From positions 2,083,501 through 2,147,500 of the forward strand of contig NZ_BAABBM010000001.1 in the NCBI RefSeq assembly GCF_039537965.1: DNA of 64,000 bases, in the 5' to 3' direction. The notes under the pieces are model-generated. The model saw only the letters and a program-made list of their open reading frames with translations, was not told the DNA's origin and ran no database searches. Every line of letters starts with the position of its first letter. Position 1 is the first letter of the stretch. Shown here piece after piece: positions 49,066-58,186 of this stretch. This DNA comes from Sphingomonas limnosediminicola (GTDB taxonomy: Bacteria; Pseudomonadota; Alphaproteobacteria; Sphingomonadales; Sphingomonadaceae). The position numbers and the translations under genes were made by a program.

Positions 49066-50058
49066 TTGAGCGCTGGTGTGAAACTCGACCAGGATTCACG
49101 CGAGGATCGCAGCTGGCTCACGGTGATGGTCTTCGTGACTGCCGTCGAGTTGGCATGTTGGACGTTCGCTTGGGGTGCCAGGATTGCGCCAACACCCTTC
49201 GTGCTCACTTACGTCGCATTGGCATTCGCCGCCCTTGGCAGCGCTCTTCTATTACGTTGGGTGCTTCATCGCCGACCACCACGTCCGAATTGGTTGACCG
49301 TCATACCTGCTACGATCTGCGTGGGCGTGGGCGCGAGTGTGTTCCTTCCGCTTAAATACGCAATTCCGCATATCCTGCCATTCTGGCTGGATGCGTCGCT
49401 CGTCGGGGCGGAAAGATCCGTCTTCGGAACCGACCCATGGATGCTCCTTGACCATTTGTTCGGATGGGCCGCTGTCCCCATGGACAAACTCTACGGTCTC
49501 TGGCTGCCCACCCAGGCTCTCGTCATGTTCACAGTCATGCTTCAGCCGCCGTCGGCCGCAAAAACTCGTGCGCTCATTGCCTACGTACTCACGTGGTTCG
49601 TGCTCGGCGTAGTCGCTGCGACGGCCTTCTCTTCGGCCGGTCCTATCTTCCATGATCGTGTCTTCGGAGGCGATTCATTCGCCGCGCTGGTAGCAACTCT
49701 ACGAAGTCGAGGTGCCTCGATGGTTCTCGCCGAATCCGACAGGATGTGGACGTCCTTTGCTTCTGCCCGGCCGGGAATCGTAGCCGGGATTTCGGCTGTC
49801 CCTTCGATCCACGTGGCAATCAGCATTTGGTTCGTGTTTGCCGCGCGAGTCCTTGCGCCCAGCGCGGCCAAATATGCGGCCTTATACAGCCTCGTGATAT
49901 GGGTCGGCTCGGTTCAGCTCGGGTGGCATTACGCAACGGACGGTCTGGCAGGAGCGCTCGGCGCTTGGGCTATCTGGGGTCTAAGCCGCCCCCTCGCGGC
50001 GATACTTCGCGATGGTTGGAGCGCTGGCGCCCGACGTCACGCAACGCAACTCTCCTAG
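49066..50058 (+). CDS. PAP2-superfamily membrane phosphatase/phosphotransferase
   Basis: A 330-residue protein with about six hydrophobic segments. The active-site pattern of the PAP2_3 group is visible as SAVPSIHVAISIW and GWHYATDGLAGALGAW. Related enzymes handle lipid phosphates, including sphingolipid headgroup transfer, which is of interest in a sphingomonad. That specific role is inference. The start is a TTG at 49066 or a GTG at 49078. Confidence 0.78.
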   Translation: MSAGVKLDQDSREDRSWLTVMVFVTAVELACWTFAWGARIAPTPFVLTYVALAFAALGSALLLRWVLHRRPPRPNWLTVIPATICVGVGASVFLPLKYAIPHILPFWLDASLVGAERSVFGTDPWMLLDHLFGWAAVPMDKLYGLWLPTQALVMFTVMLQPPSAAKTRALIAYVLTWFVLGVVAATAFSSAGPIFHDRVFGGDSFAALVATLRSRGASMVLAESDRMWTSFASARPGIVAGISAVPSIHVAISIWFVFAARVLAPSAAKYAALYSLVIWVGSVQLGWHYATDGLAGALGAWAIWGLSRPLAAILRDGWSAGARRHATQLS

Positions 50059-50103
50059 CGGCCGCTTTCGCCCATTGCGGCCGCGGCCCGCCCCAGCCAG
50101 CGC

Positions 50104-51999
50104 CTAGTCTTTTTCGCCCGCGCCCTCGCGCTCGAGGAGGTGGAGGATGAAGGCGCCGGCGCCGTAGCCGACCATCGGGATCGCGCCCGTCGGGTCGCCG
50201 ATCCTTCCGGGGAAGAGCTTGCAAGGCACCGCGACGTACATCTCCGGGATGATGTTGTGATCGGCGGCGGCCTTGTCGACGATGCGCGCGAGCATCTCGT
50301 TGCCACTAGCCTTGTTGCCTAGCCGGCGGTCGAGCTCTGCGAGATTGAGATCGACGAACAGGAATTCCTGCCGCTCGTACCAATATTCGAAGATCGCTGG
50401 GTCGGTGTAAGTGCTGCGGACACGCCGGTACCCGCCGGATGCGACCTTTAGGGCATCCATCCTGTCGAGCGCGTTCCGGATCACCCTCGAGTCCCGGACG
50501 ACACCGAAATTGATGATCGGAATAAGCGCGCCGTCGATGTCGTTCTTGATGCCGTCCTCGAGTGTGCCGCGCAGCTTGCCGTCACGAACGAAGGCGGCGT
50601 CGAAGCCCATTCGAAGCAGGCTCTCGTCGTTAAGCGCTAGCGAGCTAGCACGAGCATCGCCAGCGTGCTGCGCGATCTCGGCAAACTCGCGCATGCCGAC
50701 GATCGCCATGGCGGTCGAGAAAGCGAAATGCTTCTTGTCCTTCTGCCGCTCTTCCCAGATAGACGTGTCGGCGGCGACGATGCGGCCGCCGCCGAACGGT
50801 TCTGTGTTCGCCATCAGCGGCTTGACGATGAAGTCGCGTGCGCTTTCGTATAGCGGGCCGCGGTAAGTAACGGCTTTCAGAAGATCGGGATCGTCGTACT
50901 TGCGTAGATATTCGCCGAGCACCCATAGGACCTCGCCCCAATTGTCGAACTCGATGTTGGTGCTGCCCTCCTGCGTAAAGAATGGCTCCTCGGCGCCATT
51001 GCCGAAGTAGCGGACGACGGAGACTTGATAGTCAGCCCCGTTCACTTGGGAGCGCATCAAACCCGTCGGACGCGCATTGAAATAAGCCAGGATGGCAGCG
51101 CGGGCCTCGGCGCGATGGCCCATACGGATGAGGGCAGCTGTGGCCCAGGCCATGTCGCGGACCCAGGGGGTCGAGTAGACATCCGGAAGGGCGGCGACGA
51201 TGAGCCCGTTGCCGTGGCGATCCGCGCGATTGGGCTCGCGGCTTTGGGCGATACGCAGCATGGTCTCGCTTTGCCGCCACAGGTGTCGTTCCTTCTCGCT
51301 GGCGAAATGCGCGAGCGGTGGAGCACGCCAACGTTCGAGATCAGCAACCTCGCGTTTGACCAGTTGTTGGGGGGAAAGCCCGGCCCGCCAGGCAGTGACG
51401 TCGCGAATAGCAGCTTCGGCTTCGCGTTCGTCTTCAAGCGCAACAAGCGCCCAGGCTGAAATGCCTGCCAGCGGTCCCGCACCGGTCGATCGAGCGGGCT
51501 CGAGGGGGATCAGCAGCAATACTTCGTCAATTCCCTTGAACCGCATCAGCTTTGCTTCGAGGCCGGCCTCGCGAACGGTCCGCATCGATTGGATGGGCCT
51601 GGTCCATTTAGCTTGCCAGCCGGGCGCCGCCGCATCCGCCGCGACTATCAAGGCCGGCCGATCCATTCCGAACGACATGAAGAAATAGGCGCTGCGGGTG
51701 CCGCGGCGCATTCGGATGACGTGCGAGTCATCGACATAGCCGGTGCTGGCAGCGCGGCCCGGCATTCCCCAGGCGAGCGACTTGATGAAGTTCGCTGTCT
51801 CAATGCCCTCGCCGAGCCCGTTCGTCGCATCGGCCCGGAGGTAGTTGTGGGGATGAGGATAGAATTTCGTCGCTGTGCCAACTTCGGGCGCAACGACCGC
51901 GAACCCAAAGCCATTCCCAGTGACGAGATGCGAAGCGGCCGCCTGGACGCAGACGCTGAGCCAAAGGGCAACGAACGAGAGTAAGCGACGAATTTTCAT
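50104..51999 (-). CDS. Secreted GH15-like (six-hairpin) glycoside hydrolase
   Basis: A 631-residue protein with a signal peptide (MKIRRLLSFVALWLSVCVQAAA). A beta-rich N-terminal part to about residue 220 is followed by a helical (alpha/alpha)6 barrel, with TPWVRDMAWATAALIRMG, QEGSTNIEFDNWGEVLWVLGEY and EYWYERQEFLFVDLNLAELDRR. This matches GH15 glucoamylase-like enzymes. The exact substrate and catalytic acids cannot be fixed by eye. The ATG overlaps the upstream gene stop (ATGA), so the two are coupled. Confidence 0.72.
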   Translation of the reverse strand: MKIRRLLSFVALWLSVCVQAAASHLVTGNGFGFAVVAPEVGTATKFYPHPHNYLRADATNGLGEGIETANFIKSLAWGMPGRAASTGYVDDSHVIRMRRGTRSAYFFMSFGMDRPALIVAADAAAPGWQAKWTRPIQSMRTVREAGLEAKLMRFKGIDEVLLLIPLEPARSTGAGPLAGISAWALVALEDEREAEAAIRDVTAWRAGLSPQQLVKREVADLERWRAPPLAHFASEKERHLWRQSETMLRIAQSREPNRADRHGNGLIVAALPDVYSTPWVRDMAWATAALIRMGHRAEARAAILAYFNARPTGLMRSQVNGADYQVSVVRYFGNGAEEPFFTQEGSTNIEFDNWGEVLWVLGEYLRKYDDPDLLKAVTYRGPLYESARDFIVKPLMANTEPFGGGRIVAADTSIWEERQKDKKHFAFSTAMAIVGMREFAEIAQHAGDARASSLALNDESLLRMGFDAAFVRDGKLRGTLEDGIKNDIDGALIPIINFGVVRDSRVIRNALDRMDALKVASGGYRRVRSTYTDPAIFEYWYERQEFLFVDLNLAELDRRLGNKASGNEMLARIVDKAAADHNIIPEMYVAVPCKLFPGRIGDPTGAIPMVGYGAGAFILHLLEREGAGEKD

Positions 52000-54821
52000 T
52001 GGGCGGAGGCGCATGGCGCTGGATTGCGCTGTTTCCGTGCTGCCAGATCGGTGCGCAGGTCGCTGCCCTCGCGAAGCTTTGGCTCCGGGCCTTCGCCGAG
52101 ACCCTGCCAAAGCGCGGCGTTGAAAGCTTCGGGATTGAGCCGGTCCTCCGTGCCGAAATGCTGGCCCTCCATGGCGGCGCTCCAGAAGGCGGCATCGCGA
52201 CCCCCGCAGGTTGCTGCAGCGTTCTTGCCGGTAGCGACATATCGATCGGCGGGGATCGGAAGCTGGGTCGATCGCAGAATTTCGGCTGCTTCAGCCCGGT
52301 AGTTCCACTGCACCGCCGCAGGGTCGAAGACGTCGGCCATCGGCACCGCAAGCGAGTCGTTCAGGCCGAGTGGCTTCAGTCCAAGGACCGCTTCGATCGT
52401 CCGTAGGATGTTGATGGTCGTGTAGCGCGTCGAGACCAATGCGCCTTGCCGGACGTAAGGTCCGACGATGAACGCTGGGCTTCGACGCGCATCGACGTGG
52501 TCGGCACCATTTTGCGCATCGTCTTCGATCACGAAAATCAATGTGGTGTCGGATGCTTTTCCATGAGCGATCCGTTCGACGATTCGACCCAGGGAATAAT
52601 CATTGTCGGCCATCTGCGTCTCGACGGTGTTCACGCCGTCGACCGCCTTGTCAAAGTCGCCGAAGTGGTCGTGCGCGAGGCGGAGGAGGGTGAGCTGAGG
52701 CAGCGTGCCTGCCGCTTCCTGCTCGTCATATTCGCGCTGCCATTCGAGGAAGCGCCAATAATCGGCAAGCTTCTGGTCGAAACCTCGGAAATATGGGTCG
52801 CTGCGAGTTGCCAGGAGGCGGTCGCCCGGCGTGTAGATCCTGTGCTTTTCCTTGAAGGGTTCGCGTACGACCGGGACCTCACCGGGTGCGCCCGCATCGT
52901 AAACGCTTGCGTCGGCGAAGCCGTAGTTGCGGACGGATAGCCCGGCACGGATCGCGGCGTTCCAAAGGAAGCCTTGGTTCGGTAAATCGTCCTCATCCGG
53001 GTCGGCCGCGGTCAGCAGCGCGGGACCGGCCAGCAGGTCGGGGTCGTCGGGTAGCTTCGGATTGGTGGCACGTCGCTCAGCGGTCGTCTGTTGGGTGTAG
53101 ATGAAGCGGTCGGCCTCCTCGGATTCGTACGCGAGGCCGCGACCGGCATAATTGACCGGTGAGGTCTTCTCCAGAAGGTCGGTGGCGCGCGCGGCGGTCG
53201 ACCAGGCCCAGCCAGTGGAGGACACTTCACCCGATACATGGAAATTATCGAGCGTCACGAACTTGCGCGCGAGTTGGTGATGGTTGGGTGACAGCGCGCC
53301 GCCGAGGATTGCCAGATGCGGGTCGCCGTTGCCGGTTTCGAGATCTCCGAGCACCTGGTCGTAGGTCCGGTTCTCCTTGATGATGAAGACGACGTGCTTC
53401 ACGCGCTTGCGGATCTCCGCCATCCGCGCTTCCGCTGCCGCCCGGGTGGCAGCTCCGGGAAGACCGATATTCTCCGCGACCTGCACCGTCGTTGCCGTGA
53501 GCGCCGGGCCGTCGGGCATCGGGAAATCGAGCAACCCAGCTTTTTCGAGTTGCAGGATATATTGGTTGGATGCGTCACAGGCGTTGGGCTGACCGCGGTA
53601 GATGGCGAGCTCCGGCGTGCAGCCCTTGAGGTTGGGACCGGGCAGACTCTTGCGGTTGACGACGAATACGCGCGACGCATCGGCACTAGTGGCAACCGCG
53701 CTCGGATACCACCCGGTGGGGATCAGCGCCTCGACCGGGCTTTCGCCTATCTCGGGGCTCAGGACGGCCAGTGCATTGATGCCGCCCAATGTCACGAGCA
53801 GCCGTCCGTTGGGCATCATCGCGAGGCCGTTGGGGTTCAGGCCTTTGCCAAGCGGTGGGGCCGCGAGGGACGGCGGCAAGCTCAGCCGAGGCTCGGCCAC
53901 GAGGCGACCGCTGCGAAGGTCGATGAACGCAAGACGGTCGGCATTGTCCTCCGCCGCGATCAACCGTTTCGACTTGCGATCGATAAGAAGGGCGGTGGGC
54001 TCACCGATCGTGGATACACGGGCCGTGACGCTTATCCGCCTGGTGCCGATCGACAGCGCAATCAATTGGCGGTCCCGGGGCGACGAAAGCCAAGCGTGGG
54101 TTTCATCGACCCAAGCGATGGAGAATGGGAATTCGCCGCCGGGGACGCCTGACTTGGAAGCATCGATTTTGCCGGGCCTGAGGTCCTGCTCCGTGACCAC
54201 GACGCCCTTGCCGAGGTCCACGAGGCTGGCGGAGTCGTTGTAATAGTTGGCGACAAGCACGCGCCGGCCGTCTGGACTAATCGCAACGCCGGCCGTCTGC
54301 GGCAGAACATCCACCCCCAGTCCTGCTTTGTGGCCGAGCGCGATTTTCCCCGCCGGGGTGAACCGCGTTCCGCGACGGGCGAAGAGATAGAGTGCATCGT
54401 CCACGCCGCCGCCGACGATGAAGCCGCTTCCGTCGGGTCTCCAGGCGATGCCGCCAAAGCTGTTGGGGACTTGCAGCGTCTGCAGACGCCGCGCGCCGGG
54501 AGCGCCGATCGCATAGCGGAATACGTATTGCGTCGACTGCGCCTTCACGACCTTGGCGTCGGGACCGTTATAGAGATTGAAGCCGCTGGTGAGCACCAGC
54601 ATTTCGCGCTTGTCCGGGCTGACCGCGATCGCAGCGGCTCCGTCGGCGACGTAAGACGGATGAGGCCCAACGTTCACGATGAGAGGGCTGAAGCGCGCAC
54701 CGGGCACAGCCAAAGGGGTCAAGGCTTGGCCCGTTGGAAGCAGCTGTCGTGACGGCTCGGCGGCGTTGCTGCTAGCTGCAAATAAGAGCGAACAGATAAT
54801 GGCAATTCGTAACGGTGGCAT
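51996..54821 (-). CDS. YncE beta-propeller and phosphoesterase fusion protein, secreted
   Basis: A 941-residue protein with a signal peptide (to about residue 20, SSNAA). Residues about 50-420 form a seven-bladed beta-propeller of YncE type (IAVSPDKREMLVLT, VAISPDGRRVLVAN, LAMMPNGRLLVTLGG). Residues about 480-900 are a PF04185-type phosphoesterase (VKHVVFIIKENRTYDQVLGDL, TFVIEDDAQNGADHVDARR). Substrates of this two-domain family are poorly defined. It is coupled to the GH15-like gene. Confidence 0.88.
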   Translation of the reverse strand: MPPLRIAIICSLLFAASSNAAEPSRQLLPTGQALTPLAVPGARFSPLIVNVGPHPSYVADGAAAIAVSPDKREMLVLTSGFNLYNGPDAKVVKAQSTQYVFRYAIGAPGARRLQTLQVPNSFGGIAWRPDGSGFIVGGGVDDALYLFARRGTRFTPAGKIALGHKAGLGVDVLPQTAGVAISPDGRRVLVANYYNDSASLVDLGKGVVVTEQDLRPGKIDASKSGVPGGEFPFSIAWVDETHAWLSSPRDRQLIALSIGTRRISVTARVSTIGEPTALLIDRKSKRLIAAEDNADRLAFIDLRSGRLVAEPRLSLPPSLAAPPLGKGLNPNGLAMMPNGRLLVTLGGINALAVLSPEIGESPVEALIPTGWYPSAVATSADASRVFVVNRKSLPGPNLKGCTPELAIYRGQPNACDASNQYILQLEKAGLLDFPMPDGPALTATTVQVAENIGLPGAATRAAAEARMAEIRKRVKHVVFIIKENRTYDQVLGDLETGNGDPHLAILGGALSPNHHQLARKFVTLDNFHVSGEVSSTGWAWSTAARATDLLEKTSPVNYAGRGLAYESEEADRFIYTQQTTAERRATNPKLPDDPDLLAGPALLTAADPDEDDLPNQGFLWNAAIRAGLSVRNYGFADASVYDAGAPGEVPVVREPFKEKHRIYTPGDRLLATRSDPYFRGFDQKLADYWRFLEWQREYDEQEAAGTLPQLTLLRLAHDHFGDFDKAVDGVNTVETQMADNDYSLGRIVERIAHGKASDTTLIFVIEDDAQNGADHVDARRSPAFIVGPYVRQGALVSTRYTTINILRTIEAVLGLKPLGLNDSLAVPMADVFDPAAVQWNYRAEAAEILRSTQLPIPADRYVATGKNAAATCGGRDAAFWSAAMEGQHFGTEDRLNPEAFNAALWQGLGEGPEPKLREGSDLRTDLAARKQRNPAPCASAQ

Positions 54822-54900
54822 GGCCTCTCCCGACCGGTGTAGCTTCGCGACCTAAGCCAGTCCGGCATCGACCGAAAGTATTGCTAGCGGCTATGACGAT

Positions 54901-55707
54901 ATGATGCGCCAAATCCCGGAATGGCCCGACGTAAAGCCCGACGAATTCCAGACGAGGATTTTGCCGCGCAGTCAGCCAGCGGTGTTGCGCGGGTTAGCGC
55001 TCGAATGGCCGCTGGTGGTTGCAGCACGGGAAAGCGACGACTGCTGGCTCGGCACCCTCATCATCCACGCGAGCAATCTTCCCGTGGATGTTATCCGCGC
55101 CGAGCCATCCGAGGAGGGGCGGTTCCATTATAGCCCCGATGGCCAATCGTTGAACTTCGTCCGGGGCCAGGCGAACCTGGCGCTGTTCCTCGGCGCGCTC
55201 CGCGAGCATGCAAAATCCGGACAGCCGCATGCGTTGGCCGTGCAGGGCTTGCGCGCCGATCAGCACTTGCCCGGGTTTCGTGCACGACACCCCATGCCGC
55301 TCGTGCCTGTTGGAACGGAGCCGAGAATCTGGATTGGCAATGCGTCCAAGGTCGCTACCCATAACGATCCCGTCGACAATATCGCGGTCGTGGTCGCCGG
55401 ACGGCGTCGCTTCACGCTCTTTCCGCCCGAGAGCGAGCAAGACCTCTACCTCGGGCCGTCTCATCCGACGCCGGCGGGTACGCCCGTGAGCATGGTCCAC
55501 ATGACCGCTCCCGATCTTAAACTTTACCCGCGCTTTGCTTCCGCGCTGGAAGCGGGAGAGGAGGCTGAGCTTGCTCCCGGCGACGCCATCTTCATTCCCA
55601 AGGACTGGTTCCATCACGTCGAGGCGCTGGAGCCGTTCAATATGCTGGTCAATTATTGGTGGGATGCCGGACGCGGCACGCAGCTGTCGTGTAGCGCGAC
55701 AGAATAA
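54901..55707 (+). CDS. Cupin-like (JmjC-type) domain protein
   Basis: A 268-residue protein of the cupin-like Fe(II)/2-oxoglutarate hydroxylase group. The iron ligands are in THNDPVDNI (His, Asp) and the C-terminal PKDWFHHVEAL (His), with the 2-oxoglutarate-side RRRFTLFPPE. In Xanthomonas and Sphingomonas such genes often stand with TonB-dependent receptors. The 3' end overlaps the convergent SGNH gene by 55 bases. Confidence 0.85.
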   Translation: MMRQIPEWPDVKPDEFQTRILPRSQPAVLRGLALEWPLVVAARESDDCWLGTLIIHASNLPVDVIRAEPSEEGRFHYSPDGQSLNFVRGQANLALFLGALREHAKSGQPHALAVQGLRADQHLPGFRARHPMPLVPVGTEPRIWIGNASKVATHNDPVDNIAVVVAGRRRFTLFPPESEQDLYLGPSHPTPAGTPVSMVHMTAPDLKLYPRFASALEAGEEAELAPGDAIFIPKDWFHHVEALEPFNMLVNYWWDAGRGTQLSCSATE

Positions 55708-56534
55708 GCAATGCGCTGAAGGCGCTGTGCGAGAGCGGGCGGCAAGTTCAGTTCCTTCGCCGCAGTTTCGCTAGGGCCCAGACGGCGGGGATCCTTGCCG
55801 GTCACTCTCGCGAAGATCGTGAGCGCTTCGAGATAATAGCCAGCCGTGCTCGCATGATAGTGATCGGGGGCCCACAGATCGATCTGCCCCGGGGCGATCC
55901 CGTCGTACGGGTTGCCGTCCGCAATGTCGCTTTTGATGGCGCAATTGAAGGCTTGGCCGACGGGCGCCACCCAATTGATCTTTCCGCTCGACTCCCGTGC
56001 GCGTTCGTTCGCGCGGCGAATGTCGAGCGCCATCCGCTCTATCGGCTTGCCGTACCAATGGCCCTGCGCCGGAAAAGTTTGGTCGGGGCGCGACCAGGTC
56101 GAGACAAGGCCGATGCGGACCTTTGGATTGCGGGCGTGGAACATGCTCGCGAACTTTGCGGAGGCAGCCACCAGGTTCGTGGGGTCGCCCGGCCGATCAG
56201 GGTCGAGAGTGCTGTATTCCTGAAGCACGACATCGTCCCAGCGGCGGTCGAGCAGCGACCGTCGGTTGGCCCAATGCCATTGCAGGCTCTGACCGGCAGC
56301 CGTCTCCAAGGATACGTCGAACGAGAGCCCGGACTCGTCGGCGAAGCGCTTGAAGAGCGCGGGGACGCCGCCGACGCCGTCGCGGTTTAGGTCAGTGACA
56401 CTGCTCGCGCGCCATTCCATCACAGGCGAAAGTGCGCCGAAGGTGAAGCTGTTGCCGACGAACAGGATCGACCGGCTCATCGCAACCGATGGAGTCAGCA
56501 ACAGCGCAAGCGCAACAAGAGAACGCAACTTCAT
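55653..56534 (-). CDS. Secreted SGNH/DUF4886-type hydrolase
   Basis: A 293-residue protein with a signal peptide (MKLRSLVALALLLTPSVAMS). The SGNH block I serine is in ILFVGNSFTFG near residue 28. DVVLQEYS and a C-terminal DLWAPDHYHASTAG (Asp-x-x-His) complete the triad pattern of DUF4886. It probably removes acyl groups from a carbohydrate. It follows the GH20 gene by eight bases, suggesting joint action on N-acetyl sugars. Confidence 0.78.
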   Translation of the reverse strand: MKLRSLVALALLLTPSVAMSRSILFVGNSFTFGALSPVMEWRASSVTDLNRDGVGGVPALFKRFADESGLSFDVSLETAAGQSLQWHWANRRSLLDRRWDDVVLQEYSTLDPDRPGDPTNLVAASAKFASMFHARNPKVRIGLVSTWSRPDQTFPAQGHWYGKPIERMALDIRRANERARESSGKINWVAPVGQAFNCAIKSDIADGNPYDGIAPGQIDLWAPDHYHASTAGYYLEALTIFARVTGKDPRRLGPSETAAKELNLPPALAQRLQRIAYSVALHDSCVPRPASHQ

Positions 56535-56542
56535 GGGGCCGC

Positions 56543-58060
56543 TCAATTCCTGATGAATTCGTAGGCGTCGCCTTCGCCGCGGCGCGCGTTGATGCCCTTT
56601 GCCCGCAACGCGTCGACGTGCGGCTGTAGCCTGACTTCGAATTCCTTGTCGTCGCGCGGGCCGCGGGGCCGCCACGCGACTTCCGCTAGGGCTAGGAGAC
56701 GCGGGAAGGTCATGAATTCAAGGTAGCGCTCGGTTTCGATGAATTCGGTCCACACCGCCGCCTCGATGCCGAGGACCTTGCCCGACTGCTCGAGCGTGAA
56801 GTCGTCCGGCACCGGCTCCCACGCCAGGATCTTGGCGATCGACTGGGGCCCGCCCTTATTGCCTTCCCACGGGGCACCTGGCTCTCCTTCACCCTGGTGA
56901 TAGTCGAAGTAGAGTTTGTCGGCGGGCGACATCACGAGCTCGTATCCGGTCCGCGCCGCCGCGCCGAGAACATCGGGTTTGTCGCGGCGCCACCACTGGA
57001 TGACGACGCTCTTCGGCGCCTGTGCATCAACCTGCTCGTCCCAAGCCATGGGCCGCTTTCCCAAGCCCTGGATGATGGCGACGACCTTGCGTCCGAAATA
57101 GGCTTCCACGTCGTTTGTCGTCTTCAGCCTTTGCTCGGCCTTAAGCCGGTCGACGTCGGCCATGCCATCCCACGTGTCCTCGCCGACCTCGTCGCCGCCG
57201 AAATGCAGATATGGCGCTGGGAATATGCGAGCGACCTCGGTCAGGACGCCACGGATGAAATCGTAAGTCTTGGGACTTGCCGGATTGAAAGCCCCGCCGG
57301 CAGTGTTGAAGAATTCCGGGTAGGAGCGCGCGGCAGCGCCAGCGTGCCCGGGCATCTCTATTTCCGGAACGACCATGATGTGCCGGTCGGCGGCGTAGTG
57401 AACGATGTCGCGCATTTCGGCTTCGGTGAAGAATTGAGGCTTGCCGTCGACAAGCGCGCCAACCTGCGTCAATTTCGGATAGGCAGGAATTTCCAGGCGC
57501 CACCCTTCATAGTCGGTCAGATGCAGCTTCAGGACATTGAGCTTGTAGGCGGCCATTTCGTCGATGATCTTCAGCAGTGTCGACTTGCCGAAGAAGTGCC
57601 TGCCCTCGTCGATCAAAAGGCCACGCCAGCGGAAACGCGGCTTGTCCACGATGTCGACGCTGGCGACAGTGCGCGTCCCAGCGGCATCGGTCTTGATCAA
57701 CTGGCGCAAGGTCTGCGCGCCATAGAAGAGTCCGCGAGGATCGGATGCCTCGATGCGAATCCCGTCCGGCGCGACGCTAAGGTGATAGGCTTCGGGCCCC
57801 GAAATCGCTTTCTTGCTTACGAGCCTCAGGCGAATTGCCGATTGTCCTGCACCCCGCTGGAGCTTCAAAACTTCCGCCAGGTAGCGGGCTGTCGGACCGG
57901 CATCGCGCTTTCCGGCAACAACCGTGGTAGCCGAAACGTGGAATTCGCCGGCATGCGGGGTCATCGACCGGGGCAGTGGAATAAGGGCGGGCGCGCCAAT
58001 TGCTGGTGCGACCGAAATCAACGCGGACAGGAGCAGAATGCTCAGATGGATCAGTTTCAT
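56543..58060 (-). CDS. Secreted GH20 beta-N-acetylhexosaminidase
   Basis: A 505-residue enzyme with a signal peptide. A GH20b N-terminal domain (to about residue 140) is followed by the catalytic barrel with LLIDEGRHFF, KLHLTDYEGW, PEIEMPGHAGAA and the catalytic Asp-Glu pair in HFGGDEVGEDTW near residue 290. It releases terminal beta-GlcNAc or GalNAc in the periplasm. It is divergent from the LacI regulator and coupled to the SGNH gene. Confidence 0.94.
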   Translation of the reverse strand: MKLIHLSILLLSALISVAPAIGAPALIPLPRSMTPHAGEFHVSATTVVAGKRDAGPTARYLAEVLKLQRGAGQSAIRLRLVSKKAISGPEAYHLSVAPDGIRIEASDPRGLFYGAQTLRQLIKTDAAGTRTVASVDIVDKPRFRWRGLLIDEGRHFFGKSTLLKIIDEMAAYKLNVLKLHLTDYEGWRLEIPAYPKLTQVGALVDGKPQFFTEAEMRDIVHYAADRHIMVVPEIEMPGHAGAAARSYPEFFNTAGGAFNPASPKTYDFIRGVLTEVARIFPAPYLHFGGDEVGEDTWDGMADVDRLKAEQRLKTTNDVEAYFGRKVVAIIQGLGKRPMAWDEQVDAQAPKSVVIQWWRRDKPDVLGAAARTGYELVMSPADKLYFDYHQGEGEPGAPWEGNKGGPQSIAKILAWEPVPDDFTLEQSGKVLGIEAAVWTEFIETERYLEFMTFPRLLALAEVAWRPRGPRDDKEFEVRLQPHVDALRAKGINARRGEGDAYEFIRN

Positions 58061-58186
58061 TCCTCACCATGAGTTGGGTTGGCTCGCGCATCGGCGTGGC
58101 GCGATTCGCGCATGTGATACGTTGCTGATCGACGCTGCCGGAAGCGCAAAGTTGTCGTTCGTAACAACCGTTGCCAATGTGCGCGC

